Shown: positions 23,275 through 34,399, counted from the stretch's first letter. The stretch: DNA of 64,000 nt from Nereocystis luetkeana (GCA_031213475.1 JARUPZ010000004.1:4659169-4723168); one strand, 5' to 3'. The notes: generated by a model from the sequence alone, not told the origin. Made by a program: numbers and translations.

Positions 23275-23667
23275 GTAATATACTGTTCCGAACATGACGT
23301 TTGCTCAGATTCTCCTTCGCGATGTCTTAAGCCTTGTGTGCTCCGCCTCCCTCTGTGACTGTTTCAACTGGCCCCGACTGCCTTCTCGATTGGGAGCCGA
23401 TACAACCTCAAGACCAGCAGCATGAGCAGCTACAGCAGCAGCAGCGGTGGCGGGGCTCGACTCCACCTAGGGCTCGAAGTCCACGGAGGGCTCGGCTCCA
23501 GGTGCAAAATCAGAATCCACACTGCCGAAGCCATCAGTGATTGAGGCGGCTTCGTCCATCGCGCTCATGGTCTCCCTCCCTGTCTTCCTCTCTCCCCCCT
23601 TTAGCTGTGCTGCGTGCCCTCTCTGCTCTTTACGCCGCAGGTTTTGATGGACTTCCGCTGTTTACTA
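23275..23667 (-). repeat. Repeat G, copy 1, coding-like with stops
   Basis: This is the reverse complement of 24598-24995 at good similarity. On the minus strand it reads ETMSAMDEAASITDGFGSVD, later AAAAVAAHAAGLEVVSAPNR and LKQSQREAEHTRLKTSRRR. At least three in-frame stops interrupt it. Differences from copy 2 mostly keep the reading frame and residue type. This suggests that the ancestral repeat carried a protein-coding segment with an Ala-rich run encoded by GCTGCTGCT. No family is recognised. Confidence 0.5.
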
Positions 23668-24597
23668 CCTGGTACGGCAATATCAAAGTACTGGCACCAT
23701 GGTAGCCCCGTCAGCCAGTTTGTGAGTGTACAGTAGCACTGGCAGTACATACTGGACCAGGGCCCAGCCCTACTGAATATCCACCAAGTATAGACCCGGT
23801 TTTCCAGTATGAACCATGCTACCCAGCAGTCGACAGTACCGGTAGTCTATACCGAGAGTTAGGACGTGTGAAGGCGCAGGAGGCCAGAGCGCGAGGTTCG
23901 AGGTCAGTTTCCTCGCGGGGTATAATGCTGACGTCCCCTCCTACATCGCTCGTGGCGCCGTCACTGACAGAGGGAGGGGGGGGGGCGACGGTGCTGTACC
24001 GACGCCACCGGAGGTGCCGGATGTGCGGTGTATGCTATCACCTACCCTGCCGCTACCGCAACCACCGCCACCATCGCAGCAACGATCGCCTGCCGGGTTG
24101 ACTTTGTCGCAAACTTGGGGGTGGGTCTGATGTTGGTTTGATGTTGGGGTTGATGTTGATTTCAGGTTGATTTTGGTGTTGGTTTTGATGTTGTGTTTCA
24201 TGTTGGTTTTAAGCTATTTTTTCATGTCGTTTTACCTAGAATATAGGGATAGGTTTGCGCTGAATCGAAGTGAATGAATATATATGATTTGGATGGGACC
24301 ATTGTTTGATTGGAGCATGAGTGAGGGCAACGGGGTGCATGTTAGTATCACGTCCGAATGAGAAGTCGCTTGACGTAACAGATTAGATGGTGGGTATTCT
24401 ATTTTTTTTTTGTTTTGCGAGATTTTATATTAATTGAGAAAAATATAGGAGGAAGACATAGTAGTAGGGCCGGGCCCTGGTTTAGTATGTACCACCAATA
24501 CTACTCTACTGTCAGTACTGCTAAGCTGACTGAAGGAGCTGCCAGGGTGCTATTACTATGATCATTTACGTACGTACGCCCTACAATAATGCCTCAT
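23668..24597. other. Unassigned sequence between G copies
   Basis: No gene is recognised. An exact TACCTGGTA lies at 23666-23674 at the edge of G copy 1. Words such as CTGGCAGTACATACTGG near 23735 recall the outer part of the F arms. GTTGGTTTGATGTTGG-type repeats occur at 24130-24215. Confidence 0.45.
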
Positions 24598-24997
24598 TCA
24601 ACAGCGGAAACCCATCAAAAATTGTGGCGCAACGGGCAGAGAGGGCACGCAGCACAGCTAAAGGGGGGAGAGAGGAAGACAGGGAGGGAGACCATGGGCA
24701 TGATGGACGAAGCCTCCTCAAATATTGATGGCTTCGGCAGTGTGGGTCCTGATGGTACATCTGGAGCCGGTCTCTTAGTGGAGTCCGAGCCCTTGGTGAA
24801 GTCGAGCCCCGACACCGCTGCTGCTGCTGTGGCTGCTCATGCTGCTGGTGTGGAGGTTGCACCGGCTCCAAATCGAGAAGGCCGTTGGGACCGGCTGAAG
24901 CAGTCACACCGGGAGGCGGAGCACACAAGGCTTACAACATCGCGAAGGACGATCAGAGTAAACATAATGTTTGGAACAATAATTAAAACATTAAATA
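24589..24997 (+). pseudogene. Repeat G, copy 2, coding-like open frame
   Basis: The plus-strand frame opens at 24589 and stays open for 156 codons, running on into repeat H. It contains ETMGMMDEASSNIDGFGSVG, an Ala/His-rich stretch AAAAVAAHAAGVEVAPAPNR and a basic segment LKQSHREAEHTRLTTSRR. The inverted copy at 23275-23667 keeps the same amino acids over most of this length. That is stronger evidence for past coding than the open frame alone. The product is unknown; an exon of a transposon protein is the likeliest source, given the surrounding inverted repeats. Confidence 0.45.
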
Positions 24998-25357
24998 GAT
25001 GTGTGGGTGGGGTGAGCCCCCAGGTTCGACTCGACATCTATAGCACTTCCCTTTCTTAAGAGCGTAGCGTGTAGGACACGCCTGGTTTTGGTATAGGATC
25101 GATTCCACGAAACGACCATCAACGATGATGGAGAGGAGGAGTGTGTGTGCAAGGGAAGGGCCTTGCATTCCAATCTGCAGTGACTACTGTTCACGGGACA
25201 ATGTCACTGCTGACGACATCTCTGCTGATAACAACAAATGGTCCAGGAATGTGGTTGACCACAGTCGTACGGATACCCACGACCTCGGCGAATGGTGGGA
25301 CCTCCGCGGGACGATACCCATGCGACGGCCTGGTCGAGAACCTGGAACCCACATCGC
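24998..25357 (+). repeat. Repeat H, copy 1
   Basis: A direct repeat of 26262-26625 at high similarity, running from GCCCCCAGGTTCGACTCGAC through CATCAACGATGATGGAGAGG and AATGTCACTGCTGACGACAT to CTGGTCGAGAACCTGGAACC. The minus strand shows paired peptides in both copies, such as VDGRFVESILYQNQACPT and KKGKCYRCRVEPGG, suggesting a former coding segment. The two copies flank the hairpin array. Confidence 0.8.
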
Positions 25358-25479
25358 CCCCCAATTTTTTAATACGTAGTACTGGAGAATCCAGTACCGC
25401 TTTTGAACATTTGAGAAGAGTGACAGGTTTGTGGTTTTCTACCATTCAAGGCATTGTACAGCAGTAGTAGTGGATGTAT

Positions 25480-26245
25480 AGGCTAATGGTATACAAACCC
25501 ATGCATAACGAGTGAGTTATGCTATACAGAACCATGGATACAATGGTATACGAAACCATGTATAACAAGTTATGGTGTACGAAACCATGTATACTATGGT
25601 GTACGGAACCATATATTCTTCCGATGGTATACAAAACCACGTATACTATGGTGTACGGAACCATATATTCTTCCGATGGTATACAAAACCATTCAAACAG
25701 GGAATTCAAAAGCACGTACAGTAGTATGTATACTATGGTATACGGAACCATGTATACATACATACATACATACATACATACATACTGATGTACGAAGTCA
25801 TTCCATTCATGCCATGATATAAAACCACGTATGTATGTATGTTACTATGGTATACGGAACCATGTATACATAATGTTACACGAAATCATCTATTCCATGT
25901 ATGGTTTACGAACCGTGTATGTATACTATGGGGTACTATGAACCATGTGTACGTATTGATGTTTTACAAAACCGTCCATTACAATTTTCGGTTTGCGAAC
26001 CGTGTGTGTATACTATGGTATAGGGAACCATGTATACACAATGATGATGTATACGGGACCATCTATACTATGATATACGAAACCATGTATTACAAGTGAT
26101 TGATGGTATACAAAACCATGGTGTACAACACCTCGTATCACTAACAATGGTATACAAAACCATTCATACCAAACAATGGTATAGTGCCTTTGATGGTATA
26201 CGAAACCATTCATACCGAACAATGGTGTGTGCCTTTGACAATGTT
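25480..26245 (+). repeat. ATGGTAT...ACCAT hairpin minisatellite
   Basis: At least twenty imperfect units of the form ATGGTATAC(A/G)(A/G)AACCAT follow each other. Each is a small inverted repeat (ATGGT pairing with ACCAT), joined by GTATACTATG or similar. A (CATA)n run sits near 25754-25782. The array lies exactly between the two H copies. Apparent peptides here read the repeat and are not genes. Confidence 0.85.
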
Positions 26246-26261
26246 CAGAGCGTTCCGTCGA

Positions 26262-26625
26262 CGCCAAATGTGGGGTGGGCCCCCAGGTTCGACTCGACAT
26301 CTATGGCACTTCCCTTTCTTAAGAGGGTAGCTTGTGGGACACGCCTGGTTTTGGTATAGGAACGATCCCACGAAACGACCATCAACGATGATGGAGAGGA
26401 GGAGTGTGTGTGCAAGGCACGGGCCTTGCATTCCAATCTGAAGTGACTACTTGTCACGGGACAATGTCACTGCTGACGACATCTCTGCTGACAACAACAA
26501 ATAGTCCAGGAATATGGTTGACCACGGTCGTACAATAAGATAAGCACATCCACGATCTCGGCGAATGGTGGGACCTCCGCGAGACAATACCCATGCAACG
26601 GCCTGGTCGAGAACCTGGAACCCAC
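26262..26625 (+). repeat. Repeat H, copy 2
   Basis: This matches 24998-25357 throughout; the main difference is AATAAGATAAGCACATCC near 26536 replacing a shorter stretch. It abuts the F right arm directly at 26626. Confidence 0.8.
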
Positions 26626-27105
26626 ATGTGTACCTGAATATTTGCGTCTCTGAGGCATCGATTTAGCATAATAATGTAGCGATTCCGTATTGCACACTTC
26701 AAACACATGTTTTTGAACCTGTGTCCCACCTTCTCGGAACCTAGGTATCGTGCTGCAGTGTGTTGCATTTCCGCACACTCACTCCTGTCCACCATACGCT
26801 TGCCTCGCTTTTGCTCTTTCATATATATATATATATATATATATTTGTCAATCTACCACCAAATCTCAATAGAAATGGCCAAAATGACGACGATTGTTTC
26901 AGCTCTAGAGAAGCCAAAACGCGTAAAAACGACCCCCGGCGAGGCCCTCCGGGGGCACGTTCATCGGGCCCCCCTCACCAGCCGGGGGGGGGCATGGGTA
27001 GCGGTATCGCCGCCACCACCAGCCCACTGGTCAAGTCCAGTGTACTGACGTATGACGCAGCCAGTACATACTGTACTGGCTAGCACTACCAGAGCCCAGC
27101 CCAAC
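26626..27105 (-). repeat. F inverted repeat, right arm
   Basis: This is the reverse complement of 22312-22864 without the MITE1 insertion. An (AT)n expansion at about 26822-26844 is specific to this arm. Confidence 0.8.
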
Positions 27106-27753
27106 ATATTAGAATAGTCATTCGGAAAAATTATGGCCGTTTCAGATTGGCAATGCTTTTGATCCTGAGATTGCGTACTTGAGTATTTGCCGTTTTATCT
27201 TACATTGGTGATGATGATGTATTGACGTTCACCCGAGGCAGTTTACAGCAGGAGGGCTGTTATAGTTTGTTAATATTGTTTGATTTACAATAATAATTAT
27301 GTTTGATTTGACTTGGTGTGGGTTTTCGTATTTGGTTTTTGTGTTATCAGAAGGTTCATCGCGTGGTTATACCCTTGTTTCCGTGTATGTCAATGGTTAT
27401 CTTATGCCGTACACCGAGCAGGGGCGCTGTTGAGTACGCTCGGAGGACAGCTGTGACTTAAGGACATCACACGGTCATCTGGGCGGTGGAATAGGTGGGC
27501 TACGTATATACTGGAAGGCATTCATAGCTCGGAAATACTTATGCCATGTATGTAACTGTAATTTCGGCCCCGATCACGTCCGACGTAAACCCTTGTTCAC
27601 TCCTAGACATAATTCAACACGAGAGTCCTTCCAACCTCCATCATGAGTGCTGTTTACTTCGCCTAAATGCGTAGGACTTGTCACGCCCCAGACCATCCAT
27701 ACCAACACACGTTGCCGCCCCTAGCTCGACCAGCTCTGAGCGACTGACAACCG
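27106..27753. other. Unassigned sequence
   Basis: AT-rich, with no gene or repeat recognised. Confidence 0.5.
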
Positions 27754-27858
27754 CAGGACCATAGGAAATAGGACTTATGCTACAATAAAAAAAAGTATAT
27801 ATTTACGGATTTTTAACAACAATATTTGGTTTTATTGACTATGGTGCCCCGTAATAGT
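27754..27858. mobile_element. MITE1 copy C
   Basis: The left end AGGACCATAGGAAATAGGAC and the right end CTATGGTGCCCCGTAATAGT match MITE1 copy A with several changes. The centre keeps AATATTTGGT. Confidence 0.75.
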
Positions 27859-28447
27859 CCGATACAAATTTTTAGTGTGTGTGCGTGCACAGATCCCGCC
27901 AGGATTGTTAAGAGCATTGGTGCCATGCGTTGATCGCGCAGGACAAACGGGGTCGAAAAGAAAAGGCGAAGAACACGCTCACGGTTACACACCCACCCAC
28001 AAATTAAAATAAACTAAAAACAGACACTTTGTAGTGTTTCATGCTGTTGAAAATTGTATATTCCGTGCGATAAAGATTGCGTAAGGGTTGGTAGGCGTCG
28101 GATGGGATCTACGCCCGTGCCTTCATCCTGCCAAGAACTGCATCCAAGCTCGCAAAGCAATACAACAAGTGAGCAGCCCGCTTCTTTAAAGGTCCTTGCC
28201 AGCAAATAGTCACGAAGCGCAAGAGCCGTTTCTTCTTTCCCTTGCACCTTTTTTTTTACAACGAATCGTCCGAGAGTAGGGTGCCCAGGTACGCGTGTTT
28301 GCAGAAATAACGAAAACATACAACGATAAGTTAGGGCTTTGGCCAAAATCAAATATACCTTGTCACTAATGTGCCAACACCCGTTACACACTGAAAACAA
28401 AAATACAAGCCACACGCCAAGAGCTCTGCCACTTGCCAGCCTCACAT
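27859..28447. other. Unassigned; weak minus-strand frame
   Basis: A minus-strand frame of about 157 codons crosses 28014-28487, but it starts inside the (GTT)n tract and has no recognisable domain. I do not call it. Confidence 0.4.
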
Positions 28448-28600
28448 CGTTGTTGTTGTTGTTGTTGTTGTTTGTTGTTGTTCTCACATTAACTCATCGC
28501 CACAATACAGTGCAGTCTGTGGTCGCAGGACAGGCTCCAATAACTCTGGAGTGGAAGAAATACCTCGGTAAAAAAAAAAAACAAGCAAAGGGTAGTACAC
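28448..28600. repeat. (GTT)n tract with element-end sequence
   Basis: A (GTT)n run is followed by TGTTCTCACATTAACTC, which is also the (GTT)n-side end of element E. The next 100 bases (GTCGCAGGACAGGCTCCAAT, CTCTGGAGTGG) differ from E but resemble 45015-45065. This is probably the end of a related element. Confidence 0.55.
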
Positions 28601-29435
28601 ACGATAACTGAATCACACCTACTCTTCAAACAAAGCATGAAAAAAGGAGGTCCGCGCGCGTACGTATCAGATACATGTGGTACGCTGTAGAAGTCGCCAC
28701 AGAAACCGAGAAGACGCGGACCAACGCCCAGGCGGGTAGGGTGACTCGTGTACTGAGCCAAGCTGGGGAGACTATTAGGGGTTTTAGTGTGTTCAAATCC
28801 CACACTACCTGAGTCGGGAGAGAAAATATCTACCAGGTAGACTCAGGTGCCTACATCCAGGAAGTAAACCACACTTTAATGACAGTCACAGACAGGCCCG
28901 ACAAAGGTGGAAGAAACGAACCGGGTTTGAACCGGTACACGAAAACTTGAGAAATAAGTGTGGACAGGGGTTTCCTCTCGCTCTCCGGGGAAGGAAAAAA
29001 AAAAAAACCGAGAAAACCACAAACTACCTAAAGAAAAATAGGACAGGATGAAAATAACAACTCGACGTTGAAAATCACACTCAAAAAAAAAATAAATCAC
29101 ACATCCAAGAGGGATGAGAGAGAAAAAAGTTCAAGTCAGGCAAGGAAGCAATAGAAAGCAAGAAACCAAGAAAGGGCATATTATCTGTTTGTGGTGTTAA
29201 ACCGGCCAGATTTGTCCACTTCGTCTTCGTAGCTTTCAACAGTTTTTGCCTGATTTTCAGTCAAAGAGGCCATATCTACACTGCTTTTTATCTGCTGCGT
29301 ATGTACCGGGTATGTATGCGGTCTCCGGTCCCTCGGCTGCAATTCTTACGTCTAACTCTGTACGTATCTGTATACATACATACATACGCTGATTTCACTT
29401 TCTCTTCTTTTGGGGTGTACGACGGGTTTCCAAAT
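28601..29435. other. Unassigned; A-rich
   Basis: No gene is recognised. An exact TACCAGGTA lies at 28831-28839. A-rich runs at 28980-29100 explain the low complexity. Confidence 0.5.
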
Positions 29436-30003
29436 TCATGTGTACTCTGCTGTTGTACATTATCGTGAACACATACAGCCGGCCGTCTGCCTCACCCCGC
29501 GTCGAGGTGGCCTCAGGTTTGGTACGGGCGAATGACTTCGCGCCGAGCAGGCGGTTCCGCGAGTATCGTCGAGAGGCGTCAATGCTGGCAACGGGGGGCG
29601 CCAGAACAAATACTCTTGGCGCGCCCGCCCACCATTATATTGGTGAAACTAGCGAAGTCTGTTGTGACCCTCTGCAGGTCTAATTGGAGTCCGTGGTGCC
29701 TACCAGGCATGTATCAAGTGAACAATACAAGGCAACCCAGATTTTGGAGGCCACACGCTCAATGTGCGGGCGCGAAACAATTGTTTTTTGATAGTTCTCA
29801 TGGCCAGAAACATCGCTCGTGGTTTCGTTATGCATTGTTTTTGGCTCAAACGGGACAGGGTGTTTTACCCGAGTTAGACAAAAATCCATTATTTTACAAC
29901 GTTTATTCTAATAATGAAAAAGAAAACAAAGAGTTTGCCTCTTTCACGAGATTTAGTTCGATTTACTTAGTAGGGGGTTAGGGGTAGAGTTTCTTTGATT
30001 GAC
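29436..30003. other. Unassigned; short plus-strand frames
   Basis: Overlapping plus-strand frames (29438-29683 and 29532-29981) have natural-looking composition but no recognisable family. They may be remnants of an element. Confidence 0.35.
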
Positions 30004-30035
30004 TGGGTTCGGGTCAGGGTTCGGGTTCGGGTTAC
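30004..30035 (+). repeat. Telomere-like GGGTTC/GGGTTA tract
   Basis: Degenerate GGGTT(C/A) repeats, opposite in orientation to the CCCTAA tract 200 bases downstream. Confidence 0.6.
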
Positions 30036-30149
30036 ACAGCCGTGGCAGTAGTTCTATTCGTCCCGTATTCACCTACATGTAACAGTACCACTGCTGTATT
30101 ATTAGCTATTTTCTCGAATACGAGGTCCCCTTTAATAATTACGATCCGG

Positions 30150-30470
30150 GGGAAATTATTTTGAGTTTGTTTGGTAGGCTGTTCGGGCATTTTGGTTCCT
30201 GTTGGGATCAAGGTACGGGCCGAATGCCCAACCCGACCCCTGACTCTAGCCCTAACCCTAACCCTCACCCTCACCCTAACCCTTTACCCCTCACCCCAAA
30301 CCGCCGCCAAAACGGGTCGAAACATGGCATAAACGAGGCTGCGCCGCGTTTGCATCGAACCAGGAATTTTCTCAATGAATTGCTGACGACGATTCCGAGG
30401 TGCAGACCGCGCTACGCCATTTCCAAGAAAAAAACACCCCCAAAGATCCTTTCTCCCAGATTGGAAAACC
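30150..30470 (+). mobile_element. Element D copy 1 with internal telomeric repeats
   Basis: This shares with 30505, 38115 and 57270 the order GGTAGGCTGTTCGG, GTTGGGATCAAGG.ACGGGC, a CCCTAACCCTAACCCTCACC tract (30244-30290), a CATAAACG.GGCTGCGCCG hairpin, GCATCGAACCAGGAA and GACGACGATTCCGA. It closes with AAAGATCCTTTCTCCCAGAT. Confidence 0.75.
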
Positions 30471-30504
30471 TACTCGGAGGAGGATTGTATGTGTCGTGGA
30501 GTAC

Positions 30505-30832
30505 CTTTAACAATCTGGGAGAAGGGATCTTTAGGTTGGTAGGCTGTTCGGATGTTTTGTTTCCTGTTGGGATCAAGGCACGGGCGAAGACCCAACCCAA
30601 CCCCTGACTCTAACCCTGACCCTAACCCTCATCCTAGCCCTGACCCCAAACCGCAGCCGAAACGTTCCTAAACTCGCCATAAACGAGGCTACGCCGAGTG
30701 TGCATCGAACCAGGAAATTTCTCAGATTAAGATGCGGACGACGATTCCGAAGTAAGTGCAGACCACGCTACACATTTTTCAAATAAAAAACATCCCTAAA
30801 GATCCCTTCTCCCAGACTGCTAAACCTACTCG
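30505..30832 (+). mobile_element. Element D copy 2, near-complete
   Basis: It starts CAATCTGGGAGAAGGGATCT near 30510 and ends AAAGATCCCTTCTCCCAGAC near 30825. The ends are inverted repeats of each other over about 20 bases. A degenerate CCCTAA/CCCTGA tract lies at 30605-30650. At about 320 bp with no coding capacity it looks like a short non-autonomous DNA element that has captured, or grown, telomere-like repeats. Confidence 0.75.
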
Positions 30833-31395
30833 GAGGGTCGTGGTGGTGACCCCAAAGATCCTTTCTCCCAGATTGGAAAACCTTCTCGGAGGATTGTATG
30901 GGTCGTGGTGGTGGTGATGGTCGTTGTTGTGATGGTCGTTCCGAAATTGAGCAACGTTTGAACAGTATGAATCGGAGTACCGTGATCGCAATTAGTGATG
31001 TTTCGTAATTTTTCACGGAGTCGTGGTGGTCCCGAAATGGTGCGGTGGGGTGTCAGGCGAGACTGTCGCACCGAAGTGGGACCCCTGCACCGCAGTAGTC
31101 CGGGATAGCCTGGAATAGGCGCTAGATCGGACATCGATCGAGGGACGTAAACAGGCACAACAACTTCGACGGGCCCACCGAGGCCTGCTCTTCGAGATCT
31201 GTATACGGCCGGACCCTGCTCTTTGAACCCGGAGGAGATGCTTCTTTATGTGGAGTCCACCACCCGAAAAAGTACTGCTGTGATATCAAACTAACTGCCG
31301 AGTGAATTTATTAGCGGGCTAAATATTGTGCTGGTTAAGCGCGCCGGGTGCCCTCTGCATTTATTACCCACAGTATGAACCGTGTTCTGGTCCAC
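30833..31395. other. Unassigned; extra D-end fragment
   Basis: A further D terminus (AAAGATCCTTTCTCCCAGAT) lies near 30852. The rest shows no recognisable feature. Confidence 0.45.
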
Positions 31396-31668
31396 GCGTC
31401 CCCGGTGGCTTGGTAGGTGGTCCGCGTGGCTATCAAGATCAATCTCGTGAGTGCGAGTCTCACCGAGTGCATGCTCGTTGTGACTTTTTCTTGCATAAAA
31501 AAATGCTCCGCGGAAAGCGTGTGAGCGTGAGTTAGTTCATTCGATTCAAATCGACGAGCAGTGGGAATGCTGAATGCTATGCGCGACAACAAATAAATGT
31601 AGGCATATACCGGGGGGGGAAGGGACGACACCTACCTGTGACTATGGCTTGTCCAGAAGATCGCTGAG
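31396..31668 (+). mobile_element. SINE2 copy 1, left part
   Basis: The tRNA-like head runs from GCGTCCCCGGTGGCTTGGTA (A box) to GAGTGCGAGTCTCACC (B box). It is followed by a body containing AATCGACGAGCAGTGGGAA, GCTGAA, GCGCGACA and TGTGACTATGGCTTGTCC. The SINE is cut at 31668 by element C1; its 3' end resumes at 33531. Copy 2 at 39153-39490 is uninterrupted and shows the original order. Confidence 0.8.
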
Positions 31669-33530
31669 TGTACTAGTAATTTGTGGTAATGAGGCGCGAC
31701 CTCGGTAATACCTGCAGTAGTCATATCTGCGATGCATCATGCTGGGCGCATACGGAATATGTTGTGTTGTGTGGAACGAACGAACACGAAGGAATATCTA
31801 CCACGTACGTATTACTGTAATACTACTGTTGTACGCCGTCGTGGGTGCATCTCAATAATTTTCGTAAATGTTCTTGGCCTCTCCTGGCTCTTGATAATAT
31901 ATGAAGAAGTGTACTGGATTTGGTCGTGTGTATCCTGGTTTCCACCTCGAAATCCGCATGAATAATTTGAAGACGAAATCTGCACTGCTGTTTCCACAGA
32001 ACTTGTATCTCTCAGGGATTGAGGAACCGGCACGGACACTGCTGTGGAGCTGGATGTCGGCGGTTAGAAAGAGTCAAGAACACACAACACTCGACATGTT
32101 TTGTCCAGCAGAGTGTTTTCTGATTGAAATTCAGCACAATAAAAATCTGCATCTCACATGTTTCGTCCAACAGAGAGAGCTTTTTCGCGACAGGTAGGTG
32201 TCACCACAACTTTACTTGGACTGATGTACGACATCTACAGCAGCAGTGCGCCTCCCGCACCATAACACCAGCAGCAGCAGCAGTAGTAGCAGTAAGACAT
32301 GGGTCAGCGTAGCCGTACGCTCGGCTTGTCGGTCTAACCCTGGCACCCTTTGTACGCGTACATATACACATACACACGTGTAGTACGTACCCTGCACTCG
32401 TTTTTTTATATGTTTCCTGCTTCACACCTCGAAAGTCGGCATAATATTTTCGGGACGACAACACGAACATGGCATGCCCAACAAGAGCTTCTCGTAGCAG
32501 GTGCCACAACTACTGCAGCTGTGCAACATCTACATCAGAGCTTCTTCAGCAGCAAAACAGCAGCAGCAGTAGCAGTAGGATCCACGAGGCCAGGGTCAGC
32601 GTCGCCGTACGCTCGGCTTGTGCCCTTTGTACACCGTACTCGATGTTGTGTGTGTGGTTCCTGGTTCCACCCCCATACTTTAAAGACGAAATATCTACAA
32701 CCTCTGATATGACATACATGTATCCAACAGAGGTTCTCGTAGCAGGTGCCACCACTAATACTGACTGCTGTACAACTATAGCAGATCTTCTCCTGTTTCT
32801 CCGTCCCCTCGTCAGTAGGAGGGTAGGCCTGACCATATCACCTGCAGCACATGGCCCGAACGTTGCTGTGGACAGACAGGCGAAGTCTGCCTATCTATGA
32901 CTACTCGTAGTTGGGTTTCGTTAGTTATTACGTAGGTAGAAGAAAGAGCTAAAAAAACAAAGCCGTCTGCCTGCTGTGGACAGGCCCAGTGTGCCTGCTG
33001 TTGAGTGCTGCGGACAGGCTCAATCTTCCTGCTGTGTATAGGCCCAGTCTGCCTGCTGTGGACAGGCCCAGTCTGCCTGCTGTGGGCAAGCACAGTCTGC
33101 CTGCTGTGGGCAGGCACAGTGTGCATGCTGTGGACAGGCACAGTCTGCCTGCTGTTGGCACAGGCACAAAAACCGTTATGATTTTGTACTTTGAACACGG
33201 CCCAGCACAGACATGTGCCTGCACACGTTGCCGCACCTAGCTCGACGAACTGTGAACGATTTTCCACCCCACCAGGACGCGAAAGTGTCTTGCGTGTGTG
33301 TGCGTGCACAGAGCCCGGCGGGACTGGATTTGGTGGCGTGTGCGTCGAGCGCGGTGGTGAAAGGTGGTCCAAAAAAATGTTGAATTACACACACCAACTC
33401 ACACACACACATACAGAAAAACTCAAAACAAGGCACCCTACCCTCGTACCCCAGCCGTTATGAAGAGCCTTTTTTTTCCATGGTTAAAAACCAAGTGAAT
33501 AAAGGCTCGCTTCGCTCGCTCGCTTCATTC
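31669..33530 (-). mobile_element. Element C copy 1, inside SINE2
   Basis: This is the reverse complement of the C copies at 48076 and 51239. Its low end reads CTAGTAATTTGTGGTAATGA followed by GGCGCGACCTCGGTAATACC. Its high end reads GCTCGCTTCGCTCGCTCGCT. Inside are three or more diverged units of about 270 bp, each with AGAG-TTCTCGTAGCAGGTGCC and CAGCAGCAG runs, and a 24-bp minisatellite. No transposase frame is present. SINE2 sequence on both sides shows it is an insertion. Confidence 0.8.
32968..33165 (+). repeat. 24-bp minisatellite in C1
   Basis: About eight units of GTCTGCCTGCTGTGGACAGG with small changes, also present in C2 (48446-48650) and C3 (51610-51835). The 24-base period keeps a frame, so all six frames stay open, but the amino-acid repeat is an artefact. 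Confidence 0.85.
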
Positions 33531-33585
33531 AAACCTCCTACGAGTTAGGCTGGAACGCCTAAGTGATGATTAAAAATATATATAA
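33531..33585 (+). mobile_element. SINE2 copy 1, right part
   Basis: CTCCTACGAGTTAGGCTGGA followed by AAGTGATGATTAAAAATATA matches the 3' end of SINE2 copy 2 at about 39430-39490. Confidence 0.75.
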
Positions 33586-34399
33586 TCATATGTTACGTCC
33601 GGCTGCCATATCGTAGCGTCTGTACCTGGTACATGCTGGCAAGTAAGTGCTGCTCGATATTATATTATGCTGGTCAGGAGTTTGAAGGGAGGGAGAGGGA
33701 CGGAGCGAGAAGGAGGCGGGCTATTCTGATGTATCTACAGATTTGTCCACACACAACTGTGCTGCTGCTGCCGTTGTTGCTGGCGCTGGCGCTGCTGCTG
33801 CTGGAGTGCGGTGCTGTACTGCTGCAGCAGTTGTTGTTGTCCAGAATACCATCGCGCAGCCATGATCCGCAAGTAGTTGTGTTATTATGTTGCTGTGTCC
33901 ACTGGCGGTAAACAACCAAAAAGCTTATTGTACTGTAAAAAACGTGGCCTCAAGCACTGCCGCCTGGCCGACCCCGAAGGGTGTGCGTCATGGGCAGCAC
34001 GGTGCTCGTCTGTTCACTCGAGACATACGGCACGCCAGGAGGTAGGGTTGGCTCATACCGAGCATCTCGGGGAGGGATACCAATTTGTGTTGCGTGCGTG
34101 TGACGGGACGATCTCTTATTCAATTCCAGGACATTTTTTATGTAAGCTCGGTATAGGGTGAGCGAGGTGGCGTCAGACGAGTTGGCGCCTGACAGACAAG
34201 GTTCGAATTTTTTGTTGTACGTATGCATCCCAAGGGAAAATTCGATCGTGGGGCGGCCAACAAAATCTCTTGCCTGGGCAACCAAGGAGGCGAAAGGCTA
34301 GCGACAATACGCGTCCTCCACAGAGCGTCGCGGCCAGCGGATTGTTTTTGGTCGGCACCGGCTAGGAGGACATCGGTCTTGGGATTTCTTGGATGCCTG
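33586..34399. other. Unassigned; CTG microsatellite and a B box
   Basis: No gene is recognised. A (CTG)n-like run lies at 33757-33830. An exact TACCTGGTA lies at 33623-33631. At 34165-34213 GCGAGGTGGCGTCAGACGAG and CAAGGTTCGAATTTT resemble A and B boxes of a tRNA-derived head, but no body was identified. Confidence 0.4.

Noticed and set aside
25480..26245. Possible CRISPR array
   Set aside because: The units are variable small palindromes without constant repeats or unique spacers, and the genome is eukaryotic.
28905..28960. tRNA-like B box CCGGTTCAAACCCGG on the minus strand
   Set aside because: An isolated palindromic match without an A box.
30244..30290. True telomere or chromosome end
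   Set aside because: The tract is short, degenerate, internal, and recurs inside a transposable element copied four times.
32968..33240. Leu/Pro/Ala repeat protein in C elements
   Set aside because: It is a translation of the 24-bp minisatellite; the period keeps all frames open.
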